NCBI RefSeq assembly: GCF_010365105.1
Contig: NZ_JAAFGZ010000021.1
Location: 1-49,900 of the forward strand
Direction: 5' to 3'
DNA from: Polaromonas sp.
GTDB taxonomy: Bacteria > Pseudomonadota > Gammaproteobacteria > Burkholderiales > Burkholderiaceae_C
DNA: 49,900 nt
Shown: positions 1-7,615 of the stretch, in pieces
How the letters are laid out: each line of letters starts with the position of its first letter
How positions within the stretch are numbered: the stretch's first letter is position 1
Made by a program: the position numbers and the translations under genes
Notes under the pieces: model-generated
Seen by the model: only the letters and a program-made list of their open reading frames with translations
Databases searched by the model: none
What the model was told of the DNA's origin: nothing

Positions 1-82
1 TCTTCAGTTCGATCGCATCCAGCTTGGCTTTTACGAAAAACCAGTCTTCTGAACCTATGACGCAGAATTGTGCAATTGGCTC
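1..82. repeat. Left copy of perfect 82-bp inverted end repeat
   Basis: Bases 1-82 are the exact reverse complement of 49819-49900; identity stops at base 83. The repeat continues beyond the window, so its full length is unknown. Read inward from the window edge on the minus strand it has one open frame of about 27 codons (containing EDWFFVKAKL) with no ATG, so I cannot name a protein. It could be the end of an insertion sequence or another multi-copy sequence at which the contig broke. Confidence 0.9.
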
Positions 83-258
83 TATTCAATAGCAATTGAC
101 ATTTGAACAGCTTGGGTTTTAATGCGGCTTAGTCCCGACTTTATGGATTGGCATGGCAATAAAACATGCTTTGGTTTTTCAGGCTGACGGAGCCTTTGGC
201 GCAGGGCGTCTGCGTTTCAAGCGCGTTGTCAAACGATGCAACCGCGTCCGTATCCGGC
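83..258. other. Intergenic, no gene seen
   Basis: Between the end repeat and the stop of the exporter gene. An 11-bp palindrome, CTATTCAATAG, sits at 82-92 directly at the repeat boundary. I see no convincing terminator for the leftward sulfolactate operon and no plausible small gene. Confidence 0.5.
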
Positions 259-1281
259 TCAAGGCTGACCCAGCTTCAGCAGCAAGATCGCCACCAGCAC
301 AAAAACCGCAATCATGAGGGTTTCGGTCACCAGCATCACCACGGGCTGCCAGCCCAGCTTTTTCAAATCTTCAAAACTGGTCTTGACGCCGGCTGCGGAA
401 ATCGCGATCACCAGGCATGCGCGCGACACGTCACTGGCACCGGCAACTACTACTGCCGGCACCATGCCGGTGCTGGCCACCAGCACCAGCACCATGAAGC
501 CGATCAGGAAAGTGGGCACCAGCGGCACTTTTTCCTTTTTGCCGCCCCCGGCCGTGGCAGCCGCTGCATGCTTGCGGTAGAAAAAAGCAATCAACAGCAC
601 CACCGGCATCAGCAGCACGACGCGAAAAAGCTTGACCACGGTGGCAGCGTCGCCAGCCTCCTGGCCCATCATCATGCCGGCGGCCACCACCTGCGCCACA
701 TCGTGGATCGTGCCGCCCAGAAAAATACCCGACTGCACTGGCGACAGCGCCAGCAGTTGCATGAAGAACGGATAAAGCACCATGGCGGTGGTGGACAGCA
801 CCGTCACGCCGACCACCGCCAGAAGGGTGAAACGCTCGTTTTCTTTGGTTTGCGGCAGTACGGATGAAATCGCCATGGCTGCTGAAGCGCCGCAGATGCC
901 GACCGACCCGCCCGACAAAATGCCTTCCTCCATCGGCCGCCCAAGCCAGCGTGCCAGCAGTAAACCCGTGCCAATCGTCAGGGCCACGGCCAGCACCAGC
1001 ACGATGCCCACGCTCATGCCGAGGTGCGACACCTGACCCAGCGTGATACGGATGCCCAGCAGTGCCACACCGATCCGGAGCACGGTCTTGGCGCAAAAGG
1101 TGATGCCGCTGCGGGTGCTTTCCTGCAGCGACAAAAAATGCATCGACAGCCCGATCAGCAGGGCATACAGCAGTTGCGGGCCACCGTAGTGTTCCGACAA
1201 GAAGGTTGCTGACAGGGCAATCACGGCGCAGATCAGCACGCCCGGAATGATTCCCTTGAAGTTGCTGCCGCTCAATTGCAT
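259..1281 (-). CDS. suyZ: YeiH/UPF0324 family membrane protein, probable sulfite exporter of the sulfolactate operon
   Basis: This is an integral inner-membrane protein of 340 residues with about ten hydrophobic segments, the usual length for the YeiH/UPF0324 (Cons_hypoth698) family. Family-typical conserved stretches are GGSVGICGASAA (about 124-135) and LGGTIHDVAQVV (188-199). It is the last gene of the leftward operon, 32 bp after comC. Sulfo-lyase releases sulfite in the cytoplasm, and exporters of several families accompany desulfonation genes, so sulfite (or sulfate) export is the likely role. That role comes from context; the family's substrate is poorly established. The symbol suyZ is by analogy. 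Confidence 0.75.
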   Translation of the reverse strand: MQLSGSNFKGIIPGVLICAVIALSATFLSEHYGGPQLLYALLIGLSMHFLSLQESTRSGITFCAKTVLRIGVALLGIRITLGQVSHLGMSVGIVLVLAVALTIGTGLLLARWLGRPMEEGILSGGSVGICGASAAMAISSVLPQTKENERFTLLAVVGVTVLSTTAMVLYPFFMQLLALSPVQSGIFLGGTIHDVAQVVAAGMMMGQEAGDAATVVKLFRVVLLMPVVLLIAFFYRKHAAAATAGGGKKEKVPLVPTFLIGFMVLVLVASTGMVPAVVVAGASDVSRACLVIAISAAGVKTSFEDLKKLGWQPVVMLVTETLMIAVFVLVAILLLKLGQP

Positions 1282-1313
1282 CAGGTGCTTGAAGGTTGCG
1301 TTAACAGGGGAAC

Positions 1314-2312
1314 TCAGCTCAGGGCGCGGATGGCGTCTAGCGTTGCCGCCGTGACGTCGATGCCGCCGTCAGCACCTGCTTTGGCCATCAGGTCAAAACG
1401 CCGCTGGCCCGGAAGCCGCACGCCTTCGTCCACCAGCATGGCCGCCAGCAGGGCTTCGATGCGTTCGCCGTACACCGCCGTTCCGCCCAGCGCGGTCGGG
1501 TCAATCACGATAAAGGCCTGGCCCAGTCGGGGCTGGTTGCCTTCGTCCTCAAAGAATGTGTCGGCTTCGGCACCAAAATGTGCACCGGTCAGCGTGGTCA
1601 CCAGCAGTTCGACAATCAGTGCCAGCATGGCGCCCTTGACGCCGCCCATGGGCAGCATTGAGCCTTCCAGGCCTTGTTTCGGGTCGGTGGTCGGGTTGCC
1701 ATCGCTGTCGAGCGCCCAACCCAGTGGAATGGATTCGCCTTTTTTGGCCGCCACCATCAGTTTGCCGCGTGCCACTTCAGACAGCGACAGGTCGATGCTG
1801 ACGGGGTTTTTGCCTTCGCGCGGAAAGATCGCCGCAATCGGGTTGGTGCCGAAAATCGGCCGTTTGCCGCCTGCTGCCGGCATGGCGGCTGGCGAGTTGC
1901 CGCAGGCAATGCCAACCATGCCGGCGCTGGCTACGGCGTCCAGGTGGTACGACGCCATGCCGAAATGGTGGCTGTTGGTGACGGCGGCAATGGCAATGCC
2001 GGTTTGCGCCGCGCGCGCAATGGCTTCATCAATGGCCAGTCGGCAGGCAGGAAAGGCAAAACCGTTGCAGGCATCGATCAGCACCGCACTGGCGCGCTGG
2101 TTCTTGATGACCGGCACGGCATCGCCAACGACGCGACCAGCTTTCAGGTGTCCGACATACATCGGCACCCGCGACAGTCCATGCGAGGGCAGGCCACTGG
2201 CTTCTGCTGCCAGCAGCGCAAGCGCCGTGGTACTGGCCTGCACGGGCGACGCACCGGCTTTTTGCAGCGCGGCTTCAACCAGGGATTTGAGTTCTTCGTA
2301 GGGATGCGGCAT
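1314..2312 (-). CDS. comC: (R)-sulfolactate dehydrogenase, LDH2/MDH2 family
   Basis: This 332-residue NAD(P)-dependent oxidoreductase belongs to the malate/L-lactate dehydrogenase LDH2 family, not the classical Rossmann LDH family. Diagnostic motifs are SHGLSRVP (43-50), with a His that is catalytic in relatives, NSHHFG (113-118) and GTNPIA further on. Enzymes of this family interconvert (R)-sulfolactate and sulfopyruvate (ComC). The gene starts 3 bp after the slcC stop and sits in an operon with suyAB, which supports sulfolactate rather than malate or ureidoglycolate as substrate. With SlcC it would racemise sulfolactate through sulfopyruvate, delivering the isomer used by SuyAB. Confidence 0.82.
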   Translation of the reverse strand: MPHPYEELKSLVEAALQKAGASPVQASTTALALLAAEASGLPSHGLSRVPMYVGHLKAGRVVGDAVPVIKNQRASAVLIDACNGFAFPACRLAIDEAIARAAQTGIAIAAVTNSHHFGMASYHLDAVASAGMVGIACGNSPAAMPAAGGKRPIFGTNPIAAIFPREGKNPVSIDLSLSEVARGKLMVAAKKGESIPLGWALDSDGNPTTDPKQGLEGSMLPMGGVKGAMLALIVELLVTTLTGAHFGAEADTFFEDEGNQPRLGQAFIVIDPTALGGTAVYGERIEALLAAMLVDEGVRLPGQRRFDLMAKAGADGGIDVTAATLDAIRALS

Positions 2313-2315
2313 GGG

Positions 2316-3251
2316 TCAGGCTTTCAGGATGCGGGCCACTTCGGCCGCAATCAGGGTGGACACGCGCACATTGGACTCGGCAGTAACGCCCGCCACATGC
2401 GGCGTGAGGATGGCATTTTTGCAACCCTCCCACGGGTTGCCGGCGGCCAGCGGCTCGGGCTCGAAGACGTCGAAGGCGGCGCCGCCAAGACGGCCTTCGC
2501 GCAGGGCAGCCGCCACGGCCGCTTCGTCGGCAATGCCGCCGCGTGAGGTGTTGATGACCACCGCCCCTGGCTTCATTTGCCCGATGCGTTCGGCCGACAG
2601 CATATTGGCCGTGCCCGGCGTGAGCGGCACATGCAGGCTGATCACATCGGCTGACGCGATGAGTTGATCAAGCGCCGCGCAACGCACCCCGGTTTCGGAC
2701 CACACCGGGCTGTCACTGGCCAGCATCGGATCATGGGCGATGACGGTCATGCCCAGACCTTGGGCCAAGCGCGCCGTCAGCCGGCCAATACCGCCAAAGC
2801 CGATGAGCCCGAGGCAGGTGCCGGAAATCTCGCGTCCGTTCGACAGGGCTGCCCGGGGCCATTGGCCGCTGGCAACCAGGTCGGTGGACAGGTAAACCCC
2901 GCGCAGCAACACCATGGCTGTGCCAATCACATATTCGGCAACGGCCAGCGCGTTGGCGCCGGTGGCGGGAATCACCTTCATGCCGCGTGCTTCGCAGGCG
3001 GGCACATCAATGTTGTCCAGGCCCACGCCGAGACGGCCAATCACCGTGGCTTTTGCGCAGGCCGCCAGCAGTTCGCCGCGAACCTGGGTGCGGTTTCGCA
3101 CGATCACGGCATCCGCATCGGCGACTTCGCCCATCAGCCGGGCTGCATCGTCGACCAGCTTCGGGTCATACACGACATTGAACGATGCGCGCAATGAAGC
3201 GACTGCCGATTCGTCCATGAACTCGGTGATGACAATTTTTTTCATATTCAT
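2316..3251 (-). CDS. slcC: (S)-sulfolactate dehydrogenase, D-2-hydroxyacid dehydrogenase family
   Basis: This 311-residue protein has the two-domain D-isomer-specific 2-hydroxyacid dehydrogenase fold. The NAD-binding motif GFGGIG is at 151-156. The catalytic triad of the family is visible as Arg237 (NTSRGG), Glu264 (DVFEPEP) and His285 (TPHVAG). Length and context match SlcC, which oxidises (S)-sulfolactate to sulfopyruvate. The gene begins 6 bp after the Bug-receptor stop and is followed 3 bp later by comC. A second Met at codon 3 is an alternative start. Without the suy context it would be called a phosphoglycerate dehydrogenase-like protein. Confidence 0.82.
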   Translation of the reverse strand: MNMKKIVITEFMDESAVASLRASFNVVYDPKLVDDAARLMGEVADADAVIVRNRTQVRGELLAACAKATVIGRLGVGLDNIDVPACEARGMKVIPATGANALAVAEYVIGTAMVLLRGVYLSTDLVASGQWPRAALSNGREISGTCLGLIGFGGIGRLTARLAQGLGMTVIAHDPMLASDSPVWSETGVRCAALDQLIASADVISLHVPLTPGTANMLSAERIGQMKPGAVVINTSRGGIADEAAVAAALREGRLGGAAFDVFEPEPLAAGNPWEGCKNAILTPHVAGVTAESNVRVSTLIAAEVARILKA

Positions 3252-3257
3252 AGCTGT

Positions 3258-4238
3258 TTAGCCCGCCTGAATGTTGCGGACCTTGACGATTTCGCGCCAA
3301 CGGATGACGTCCTTTTTGATCACTTCGCCGAATTCGGCAGGGCCAAGGCCGGTGGGTGTAAAGCCCATGGCAGCAACGCGATCCGATATTTCCCTGGACT
3401 TGACCGACTTGATCGCTTCGCTTGCCACCTTGTCGATGATCGCCTTGGGTGTGCCGGCGGGCATCATCAGGCCTGTCCAGTTTTCAAGCTCGACACCGGG
3501 CAGTCCGGATTCGGCAAATGTCGGTACGTCGGGCAGCAACGGGTGTCGCTTGGCGGAGGTCACGGCCAGCGCGCGCAGCTTGCCGGCTTTGACATAGGTC
3601 GAGCATTCCGGCAGGTTCGACACGATGAAATCGAGTTGCGAGCCCAGCAGGTCGTTCAGTGAAGGAGCGCCGCCCTTGTAGGGAATATGCGAAACCTCGA
3701 TTTTGGCGTTCAGCGCCAGCAACTCCAGACCCAGATGCGGCGGGGTGCCGTTGCCACTGGAGCCGGCATTCAGACGCTTGGCGCGTGCCTGGACCAGAAA
3801 TTCGGCCAGCGTTTTGGCCGGGTTGCTTTCGTTCACGACCAGCACCAGCGGGCTGGTAGCCAGATGGGCCACAGGCGCCAGGTTTTTTTCAAGGCTGTAG
3901 GGCAGGTTGGTGAACAGCGACTGGTTGACTGCATGGGCCAGCGTGATGGCCAGCCAGGTATAGCCGTCAGGCGGGGATTTGGCGGCCAGATCGGCGCCCA
4001 GGTTGGCGCTGGCACCGGCACGGTTGTCCACCAGAATGGATTGCTTGAGCGCCATGCCTGCGTTCAACGCAATCAGACGTGCCATCACATCGGTCAGTCC
4101 GCCCGGCGGGAAGGGCACGATGTAGCGAATCGGCTTGGACGGGTAACTGCTCACATCCTGGGCAAACGAAAGAGAGGGCACAAGCGACACGGCCGCAGCC
4201 GATGCAATCGCGTGAAGGGCAAAGCGCCGTGTGATCAT
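3258..4238 (-). CDS. Bug-type tripartite tricarboxylate transporter receptor, probable sulfolactate binding protein
   Basis: This is a 326-residue periplasmic substrate-binding protein of the TctC/Bug family. An N-terminal signal peptide (MITRRF, hydrophobic stretch, cleavage near SFA-Q) is followed by the family-typical YIVPFPPGGLTD motif near the N terminus and ANLGADLAAKSPPDGYT in the first lobe. The start has a GGAG ribosome site. It lies inside the sulfolactate operon between suyB and slcC, so sulfolactate or a related C3 sulfonate is the likely ligand. No TctA/TctB membrane partners are present in this operon; Bug receptors often share permeases encoded elsewhere. Confidence 0.8.
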   Translation of the reverse strand: MITRRFALHAIASAAAVSLVPSLSFAQDVSSYPSKPIRYIVPFPPGGLTDVMARLIALNAGMALKQSILVDNRAGASANLGADLAAKSPPDGYTWLAITLAHAVNQSLFTNLPYSLEKNLAPVAHLATSPLVLVVNESNPAKTLAEFLVQARAKRLNAGSSGNGTPPHLGLELLALNAKIEVSHIPYKGGAPSLNDLLGSQLDFIVSNLPECSTYVKAGKLRALAVTSAKRHPLLPDVPTFAESGLPGVELENWTGLMMPAGTPKAIIDKVASEAIKSVKSREISDRVAAMGFTPTGLGPAEFGEVIKKDVIRWREIVKVRNIQAG

Positions 4239-4272
4239 TCAAAACTCCGTGGGTGGGTTGGGAACGGCTGCA

Positions 4273-4305
4273 GCGTGTGCCGCAGCAGGAAGGCCGGGCA
4301 CACGC
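4273..4305 (-). other. Hairpin between suyB and the Bug-receptor gene
   Basis: GCGTGTGCC (4273-4281) and GGCACACGC (4297-4305) form a perfect 9-bp stem with a 15-nt loop in the 119-bp gap. No T-run follows it in the direction of transcription, so it is more likely an RNA-stability or partial-attenuation element than a terminator. Confidence 0.5.
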
Positions 4306-4357
4306 GCACACTCAGGCGCGCTGTGTAATCTTTTCCGTTAACGCTGGCTACTTGCGG

Positions 4358-5533
4358 TCAGGCGCTTTCGAACAGGCGGGTCATGACGAATTCGCGGTGG
4401 CCCAGTGCTTCGGCCGAGGTGAAGCGGCCGTTGACGGTTTGCATCATCATGTCGAGCAGCGCGTCGCCTGCGGCATCCATCGTCTGTTCGCGCTGCAGCA
4501 GGCCGGAGCAGTCCACGTCGATGTGCTCGCTCATCAGGCGCACGGTGCGCGGGTTGGCGCAGATCTTGATGACCGGCACAATCGCATTGCCGATCACGTT
4601 GCCCTGGCCGGTAGGGAACAGGTGGACCACGAAACCGGAAGCCGCGCACAGCGTGACCATTTCGGCAGCGGCAGACGACGAGTCCATGAACCACAGGCCG
4701 GGCTTGTCAGGGGTCACGGCCTTGTCGAGCACGCCATCGACCATGCACTTCTTGCCAATCTTCTGGATGTTGCCAAGGGCCTTTTCCTCGATGGTCGTCA
4801 GGCCACCGGCAATGTTGCCCTTGGTGGGCTGCGAATCGGACAGGTCGGTGGTGGCGTGGCGCTTGATCATGTCCTGGTAGTCGTCGAACATCTTCATGAA
4901 GTCGGTGCGTACCTTTTCAGTGCGGCAGCGCGCTGCAACCAGGTGTTCGCCGCCCGTCAGTTCGGAGGTTTCACCGAACACCAGTGTGGTGCCCAGGTCA
5001 TACATTTTGTCGAAGGCATTGCCGACCGTCGGGTTGGCGCCGCAGCCGGAGGTGGTGTCGGATTCGCCGCACTTGGTGGACACCCACAGGTCGGAAATCG
5101 GGCATTCGACGCGATGGATGGCAGTGGCATGCTGGATCATTTTCTTCGCAGCCTGCGACGCACGCATGATGGTTTCATGGTCGCCATGGCCTTCAATGCC
5201 GAAGCCGATGACCGGCTTGCCGGTGGCGGCAATGCCATCGACCACGTTTTTGGTCCAGCTGTCTTCAATGCCGATGACCACCACGGCGGCGACGTTGGGG
5301 TTGGAACCCGCGCCGATCAGCGTGCGGAAATGCAGTTCCAGGTCGGCGCCGAATTGCAGGCGGCCATAAGGATGAGGAATGGCCATCGTGCCCTTGACCG
5401 CATGGGCGACCGCTTCAGCAGCGGCGTTGGACAAGTCGTCCAGCGGCAGGATGATGACGTGGTTGCGCACGCCGACGCGGCCGTTTTCGCGGCGATAGCC
5501 CCAGAAAGTCGTGTTGTTGTCGATGATGGACAT
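4358..5533 (-). CDS. suyB: 3-sulfolactate sulfo-lyase, large subunit
   Basis: With SuyA this enzyme cleaves 3-sulfolactate to pyruvate and sulfite. The protein of 391 residues belongs to the altronate/galactarate dehydratase (UxaA C-terminal) family. Recognisable parts are [15 protein letters not shown] at the N terminus, the Cys-rich [17 protein letters not shown] and the C-terminal [18 protein letters not shown]. Length matches SuyB and is shorter than sugar-acid dehydratases that carry a fused SAF domain. I chose the ATG at 5533 (MSIIDNN) because the 37 upstream codons are low-complexity and overlap suyA. It follows suyA by 58 bp. The neighbouring sulfolactate dehydrogenases support this substrate. 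Confidence 0.87.
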   Translation of the reverse strand: MSIIDNNTTFWGYRRENGRVGVRNHVIILPLDDLSNAAAEAVAHAVKGTMAIPHPYGRLQFGADLELHFRTLIGAGSNPNVAAVVVIGIEDSWTKNVVDGIAATGKPVIGFGIEGHGDHETIMRASQAAKKMIQHATAIHRVECPISDLWVSTKCGESDTTSGCGANPTVGNAFDKMYDLGTTLVFGETSELTGGEHLVAARCRTEKVRTDFMKMFDDYQDMIKRHATTDLSDSQPTKGNIAGGLTTIEEKALGNIQKIGKKCMVDGVLDKAVTPDKPGLWFMDSSSAAAEMVTLCAASGFVVHLFPTGQGNVIGNAIVPVIKICANPRTVRLMSEHIDVDCSGLLQREQTMDAAGDALLDMMMQTVNGRFTSAEALGHREFVMTRLFESA

Positions 5534-5591
5534 GATGAAAAAACCTTGGATTGAAGTGGATGGACTGGCGGCAGTGGGGCAGTGGCGCGGC

Positions 5592-5873
5592 TTACCAGCG
5601 CTTGGTCTTGATGTTGTGGACGTGTGCATGGTCGCCAATGGCAATCGGCGCCACGACCTTGCCGATGTCGGTGCCGTACTTGATCACGGTGTCGCCTTCA
5701 GCCATCGTCTTGACCGCCACCTTGTGGCCAATCGGGATGGCTGCGTTGGCCTTGATGGTGATGGTGCGGTCGTCATCCAGGATCAGGGCGGTCATGTCCT
5801 GGCCTGCCTGAATGCCTTCAACAACGACGACAGCCACGCTGTCTTTTTCTTCGTGCAATACGCAATGGATCAT
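5592..5873 (-). CDS. suyA: 3-sulfolactate sulfo-lyase, small SAF-domain subunit
   Basis: This 93-residue protein is a stand-alone SAF domain, the module found at the N terminus of altronate dehydratases and separated as SuyA in sulfo-lyases. Typical features are the start [15 protein letters not shown] and the motif [10 protein letters not shown], followed by [10 protein letters not shown]. The ATG at 5873 is preceded by a GGAGAA ribosome site; the upstream in-frame extension to 5939 lacks family similarity. It is the first gene of the sulfolactate operon, directly downstream of the 17-bp palindrome and the regulator gene. Confidence 0.87.
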   Translation of the reverse strand: MIHCVLHEEKDSVAVVVVEGIQAGQDMTALILDDDRTITIKANAAIPIGHKVAVKTMAEGDTVIKYGTDIGKVVAPIAIGDHAHVHNIKTKRW

Positions 5874-5957
5874 TGAAATTCTCCGTGAGATGGATGAGGA
5901 AAGTGGGACGGGTTCCGTAACCCTGAAAAAGCACAACAACTTCTGTTTGCCAGATAA

Positions 5958-5974
5958 ATATAGATCATCTATAT
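5958..5974. promoter_or_regulatory. Perfect 17-bp palindrome, candidate operator of the suy operon
   Basis: ATATAGATCATCTATAT has 8-bp arms around a single central base. It lies 85 bp upstream of the suyA start, in the gap between suyA and the GntR regulator. On the minus strand a possible -10 (TATATT, 5957-5962) overlaps one arm, which would suit repression. GntR/HutC regulators bind AT-rich palindromes of about this size. Confidence 0.6.
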
Positions 5975-6063
5975 GACTTTTCCATGCAGGGTTTTCCCTG
6001 GATTAGTGTCCAAATGCTTTTTTTTGGCGCTCAGCCCAGCCCGGCCGTCAGGTGTTCAGGCGC

Positions 6064-6810
6064 TCATTCCCTGGACGAGCGCGACACGTATTCCACTTGA
6101 CGCGTGTCCACCATGGAAATACGCCATTCGCAGGGCAGGTTTTCAACCGTGTAGGCGACGCGTTCAATACGCATCACGGAAGTGCCCGCTTCAAGGCCGA
6201 GCAGATCGGCGCTTCGGCTGTCTGCATTTTCTGCGCGCAAGCGTTCGTTGGCGCCGGCCACGGTAATGCCGAAGTCGCGCTGGTATAGCTCATAAATCGT
6301 TCCGCTGCGCATCTCCAGTTGCTCGCGGGTCAGGCCGTCAAAAAGCTGGGCGTCGATGGTAATGCGGTCGTGAACCGTGGCCTGGCCGTTGAGAGACAGT
6401 ACGTTTTCTATCCGGAAAACCTTGGCGTCACCCGACAGGCCGAGCGCTTTGGCTTCCTCGTTGGTGGCGGCGGCGCATTCAAAGGAAACGAGCGTGACCG
6501 ACGGGTATTCAAATTTTCCGCTGCGATCAGCCAGCTTGAAAAACTGGAACAGGAAACGTTCCTGGTCCAGGTTGCGAACAAAGGTGCCGCGTCCCTGGTA
6601 ACGCACCAGGATGTTTTCGGCCACCAGTTCCTCAACGGCGCGGCGCAAGGTGCCAATGGATACGCCGAATCGCAAGGCCAGTGCTTTTTCATTGGGAAAC
6701 TTCACGCCGGGTGTCAAAACACCTGAAGCGATTTCAGAGATAAGGATCCTTTTGACTTTGCGGTAGAACAGGGGTTCTGAGGCGGAAGATGGGTTGCTAA
6801 GGCTGTTCAT
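6064..6810 (-). CDS. suyR: GntR/HutC-family transcriptional regulator, probable sulfolactate sensor
   Basis: This is a 248-residue DNA-binding regulator. It has an N-terminal GntR winged helix (about 15-80; LALRFGVSIGTLRRAVEEL is the recognition region, then YQGRGTFV for the wing) and a C-terminal UTRA effector domain ending PCEWRISMVDTRQVEY. The ATG at 6810 (MNSLSNP) is chosen over the upstream Met at 7041, whose extra 77 codons are not protein-like. The gene lies directly upstream of suyAB on the same strand with a palindrome between them. Control of the operon by sulfolactate or sulfopyruvate is inferred; the symbol suyR is by analogy. Confidence 0.75.
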   Translation of the reverse strand: MNSLSNPSSASEPLFYRKVKRILISEIASGVLTPGVKFPNEKALALRFGVSIGTLRRAVEELVAENILVRYQGRGTFVRNLDQERFLFQFFKLADRSGKFEYPSVTLVSFECAAATNEEAKALGLSGDAKVFRIENVLSLNGQATVHDRITIDAQLFDGLTREQLEMRSGTIYELYQRDFGITVAGANERLRAENADSRSADLLGLEAGTSVMRIERVAYTVENLPCEWRISMVDTRQVEYVSRSSRE

Positions 6811-6996
6811 GCAGGCATCATGCCTTTTTCTACGGGCCTTATTCACACAGGCAGACTGCAAACCATGGTCATCTAGCCTGGTAAGCCTCGTTGTCCTGCT
6901 GTTCACGGCCGAAAATGCCGGGTGACTACACTTCGGGCTTCGCCTTTGTACTTTTCCGCTTTTTCGTTTTCCAATCTTTCCGAAAAAACCGTACCC

Positions 6997-7602
6997 ATGG
7001 ATATTTTTATGCTGGCGATGCTTGTCGCCATCGCCGCGCACATGCTCAAGTCAAAATACCAGCGCGGGCGCATTGCCTTGCTGGGCAGCCACCTTGGGAA
7101 ATACCAGATTGAAAAACTCATGGAAACGCTGAGCGAAGGCTACATGCGGGCGCTGGGTGAATCCGATGTTCAGCGCCGCGAACAGATTTTCAACCTGCTT
7201 GGCAGTACCGAGGCTTCGCTGTGCGACCAGCTCAATCGCTTCAGCGCCGAGTTTTCAAAAGTGGATGAAGCCGAGACCCGGGTCAGCAAGCTGCCGCTAG
7301 CTATTCCCTATGCCGACAAGCTGTTTCCCACCGCCACGTTTGATTTGCGCAAGGCCCTGGCGATTCATGCGCAGGGCATTGCCCAGGCGGCAAGAAATGG
7401 CGGCAACCGCAGTCCCAAGGCCAAGGCGTTTACTGTGTCGGCCGAGCTGTTCCTGCTGCAGCACACCTGTCACTGGTTCTGCAAGTCCAAAACGGTGGCG
7501 TCCGCCCGCATGCTGGGCCGGCAAAAAACATCCTATGAGCAAGTCGTGAACGCCGTGGCGCCCGAGACCCGCAAGGCCTATTGCGCCCTGGCGGGGTGCT
7601 GA
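6997..7602 (+). CDS. Hypothetical protein with an N-terminal membrane anchor
   Basis: I do not recognise this 201-residue protein. It starts with a hydrophobic segment (MDIFMLAMLVAIAAHMLKS), consistent with a signal anchor, followed by a mostly helical soluble region. Two Cys-containing patches occur late (LLQHTCHWFCKS and ALAGC at the C terminus). I prefer the ATG at 6997 over 6922 because the intervening codons are not protein-like. It is divergent from the GntR regulator and convergent with eptA (stop-to-stop gap 13 bp). Codon use matches neighbours, so it is likely a real, lineage-restricted gene. Confidence 0.6.
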   Translation: MDIFMLAMLVAIAAHMLKSKYQRGRIALLGSHLGKYQIEKLMETLSEGYMRALGESDVQRREQIFNLLGSTEASLCDQLNRFSAEFSKVDEAETRVSKLPLAIPYADKLFPTATFDLRKALAIHAQGIAQAARNGGNRSPKAKAFTVSAELFLLQHTCHWFCKSKTVASARMLGRQKTSYEQVVNAVAPETRKAYCALAGC

Positions 7603-7615
7603 GCCCGGCCGCTGG

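Noticed and set aside
166..867. Plus-strand open frame of 233 codons at the left end
   Set aside because: It is opposite the exporter gene and full of His/Gln runs typical of antisense frames.
4253..5554. Long plus-strand open frame of 433 codons opposite suyB
   Set aside because: Antisense shadow of the high-GC suyB gene; rich in His/Gly/Ala/Arg with no family motifs.
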